Of a stretch of DNA of 64,000 bases, positions 63,001-64,000 are shown piece by piece (position 1 is the first letter of the stretch; each line of letters begins with the position of its first letter). The stretch spans positions 194,791-258,790 of the forward strand of contig VZRR01011616.1 of the NCBI GenBank assembly GCA_013398015.1. Reading direction: 5' to 3'. The translations under genes and the position numbers were made by a program. The DNA comes from Oreocharis arfaki (taxonomy: Eukaryota > Chordata > Aves > Passeriformes > Paramythiidae). Under the pieces are notes generated by a model. It was not told the origin of the DNA and did no database searches. It saw only the letters and a program-made list of their open reading frames with translations.

Positions 63001-64000
63001 TTCAGTAAATGACATGTGGAAGAAAGAAAGAGAGTTTTTAAGTTTCTCATAGTGGCTCTAAAAAAAGAGGGGAAAATTTGTCTTGAATCAGTATATTTTG
63101 CTTTTAACCAAAACCTTTCTATTCAACTATAACTTAAGCTGTAATCTTCTAATAAAATGAACCAATGAATTGCCATTTAAAGATTGCAGGTTTTCAAAAA
63201 TTTTTGTATAAGTGCAATAAATACTTAACTGTTCTTTGTTCAGTGAGAGAGGAACAATATTGATATAACAATGGATCTCACTTAAAGAGTTGCAAGCACA
63301 ATAACAGATTTATTTGTATACAGCAAGTCTTAGCCTACATCAGCTTTAGAAAGAGTTTATATTATGCATACAGGAAAGGATGTGTGATAAGTGTCTTCAT
63401 TCAGATATTATTGTTGTATAGGTGTTAGAAATCAGAACACTTAGGAAATTTGGCAAAGGATTACACATTTTGTATACATTTCAGTTTGAATATGTTTCCA
63501 TCTGTATTAAAATACTGTAAAATATTTTATGTCAGCAGAACAGTTACATTTCTAAAAAAACCCTTTAGGTTTTAGTTGTTGCCCTTTAAAGGCAGCATTT
63601 CTAGCAGATATGTCATAAGTAAAACCAAGTTAAGGCTATGTACACCACAGAAGTTTCTTGGTATTAACCTCGTATATGTTTCATACAATCATTTTTGCAT
63701 CTTTCCTTCTCTGGTGTTGGGTGGGCAAGGATTGTTGCAATGGAGGTGGCTGCAGGGAATTGCAGTACACCAGATTTTCCTGGTTACCCACTCCTCCAAT
63801 AATTTTCCACAGTGTAACAGAATTAAGGGTGCTTTGTGCTGTTTGCCATCTTTACTTGCAAACTGCCTACGTGGTTCGTCCTGTCTGGTGGATTCTTCTT
63901 GCAGAAAATCTTAATTCAGTAGTATATACAGTCCCAGGAGTGATAAATCTAAATGATCTAATTTGCTACAATTTCATGAGCATTTATTGTAATGTGGATC

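Larger units (their letters stand above)
38695..64000 (+). other. GNA14: Intron 2 (3' end outside window)
   Basis: From the donor to the end of the window no segment encodes the expected exon 3, which should carry a Gly-Ile-Gln-Glu-Cys-Tyr-Asp core and be about 155 bases long. The intron is therefore at least 25.3 kb. It contains one short CR1 tail, one solo LTR and otherwise unique AT-rich DNA. An exon 3 that is strongly diverged could in principle have been missed by eye. Confidence 0.75.
51636..64000. other. Non-coding intron sequence to the end of the window
   Basis: AT-rich. No recognised mobile element and no exon 3. Contains the A/C tract at 54378-54423 and the G/T tract at 56909-57066. 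The minus-strand 133-codon frame at 60074-60475 is the longest unexplained one, but about one frame of that length is expected by chance here. A patch at 59075-59340 is slightly GC-richer and could be a conserved non-coding element; this cannot be judged without other species. Confidence 0.5.

Overview
The window looks like vertebrate nuclear DNA, and most likely bird DNA. It is AT-rich, CpG-poor and almost entirely non-coding. It carries several CR1 retrotransposon fragments, the dominant interspersed repeat of birds, and one solo LTR of ERVK type. The only coding sequence I can defend is a single 185-bp exon at 38510-38694 on the + strand. It is exon 2 of a Gq-class G-protein alpha subunit and has intact splice sites. 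Three residues differ from the strongly conserved GNAQ exon, so I favour GNA14, with GNAQ as the alternative. In birds both genes are expected on the Z chromosome, in the block equivalent to human 9q21; this is known synteny, not something visible here.

Layout. Positions 1-600 are CpG-rich and fade into AT-rich sequence, as at the downstream shoulder of a CpG-island promoter. The first coding exon therefore probably lies just left of the window. Positions 1-38509 read as intron 1. They hold CR1 copies at about 7.9-9.1 kb (reverse-transcriptase region, dead), 9.6-9.8, 14.4-14.9, 19.9-20.2 and 36.8-37.2 kb. They also hold A/C- or G/T-rich tracts, an inverted repeat at 22.85-22.98 kb and two perfect CRE palindromes near 23.2 and 23.8 kb. 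Exon 2 is followed by intron 2 (38695-64000, open at the right). That intron holds a short CR1 tail at 39.4 kb, a perfect small stem-loop at 42.2 kb, a richer block at 49.2-50.1 kb with two antisense exon-like segments, and a 559-bp solo LTR (51071-51629, minus strand) with an exact 6-bp target-site duplication. Exon 3 was not found.

How it works together. There is no operon or gene cluster. One long gene runs left to right, and the mobile elements lie in its introns. The ERVK LTR is antisense to the host gene, the orientation usually tolerated in introns. Other open frames of 60-139 codons are at the number and length expected by chance in 64 kb, or are antisense shadows of CR1 copies. I found no convincing previously undescribed system. 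The most checkable leads are the antisense exon pair near 49.5-50.1 kb, the LTR with its sense-strand splice donor, the CRE pair and the inverted repeat.
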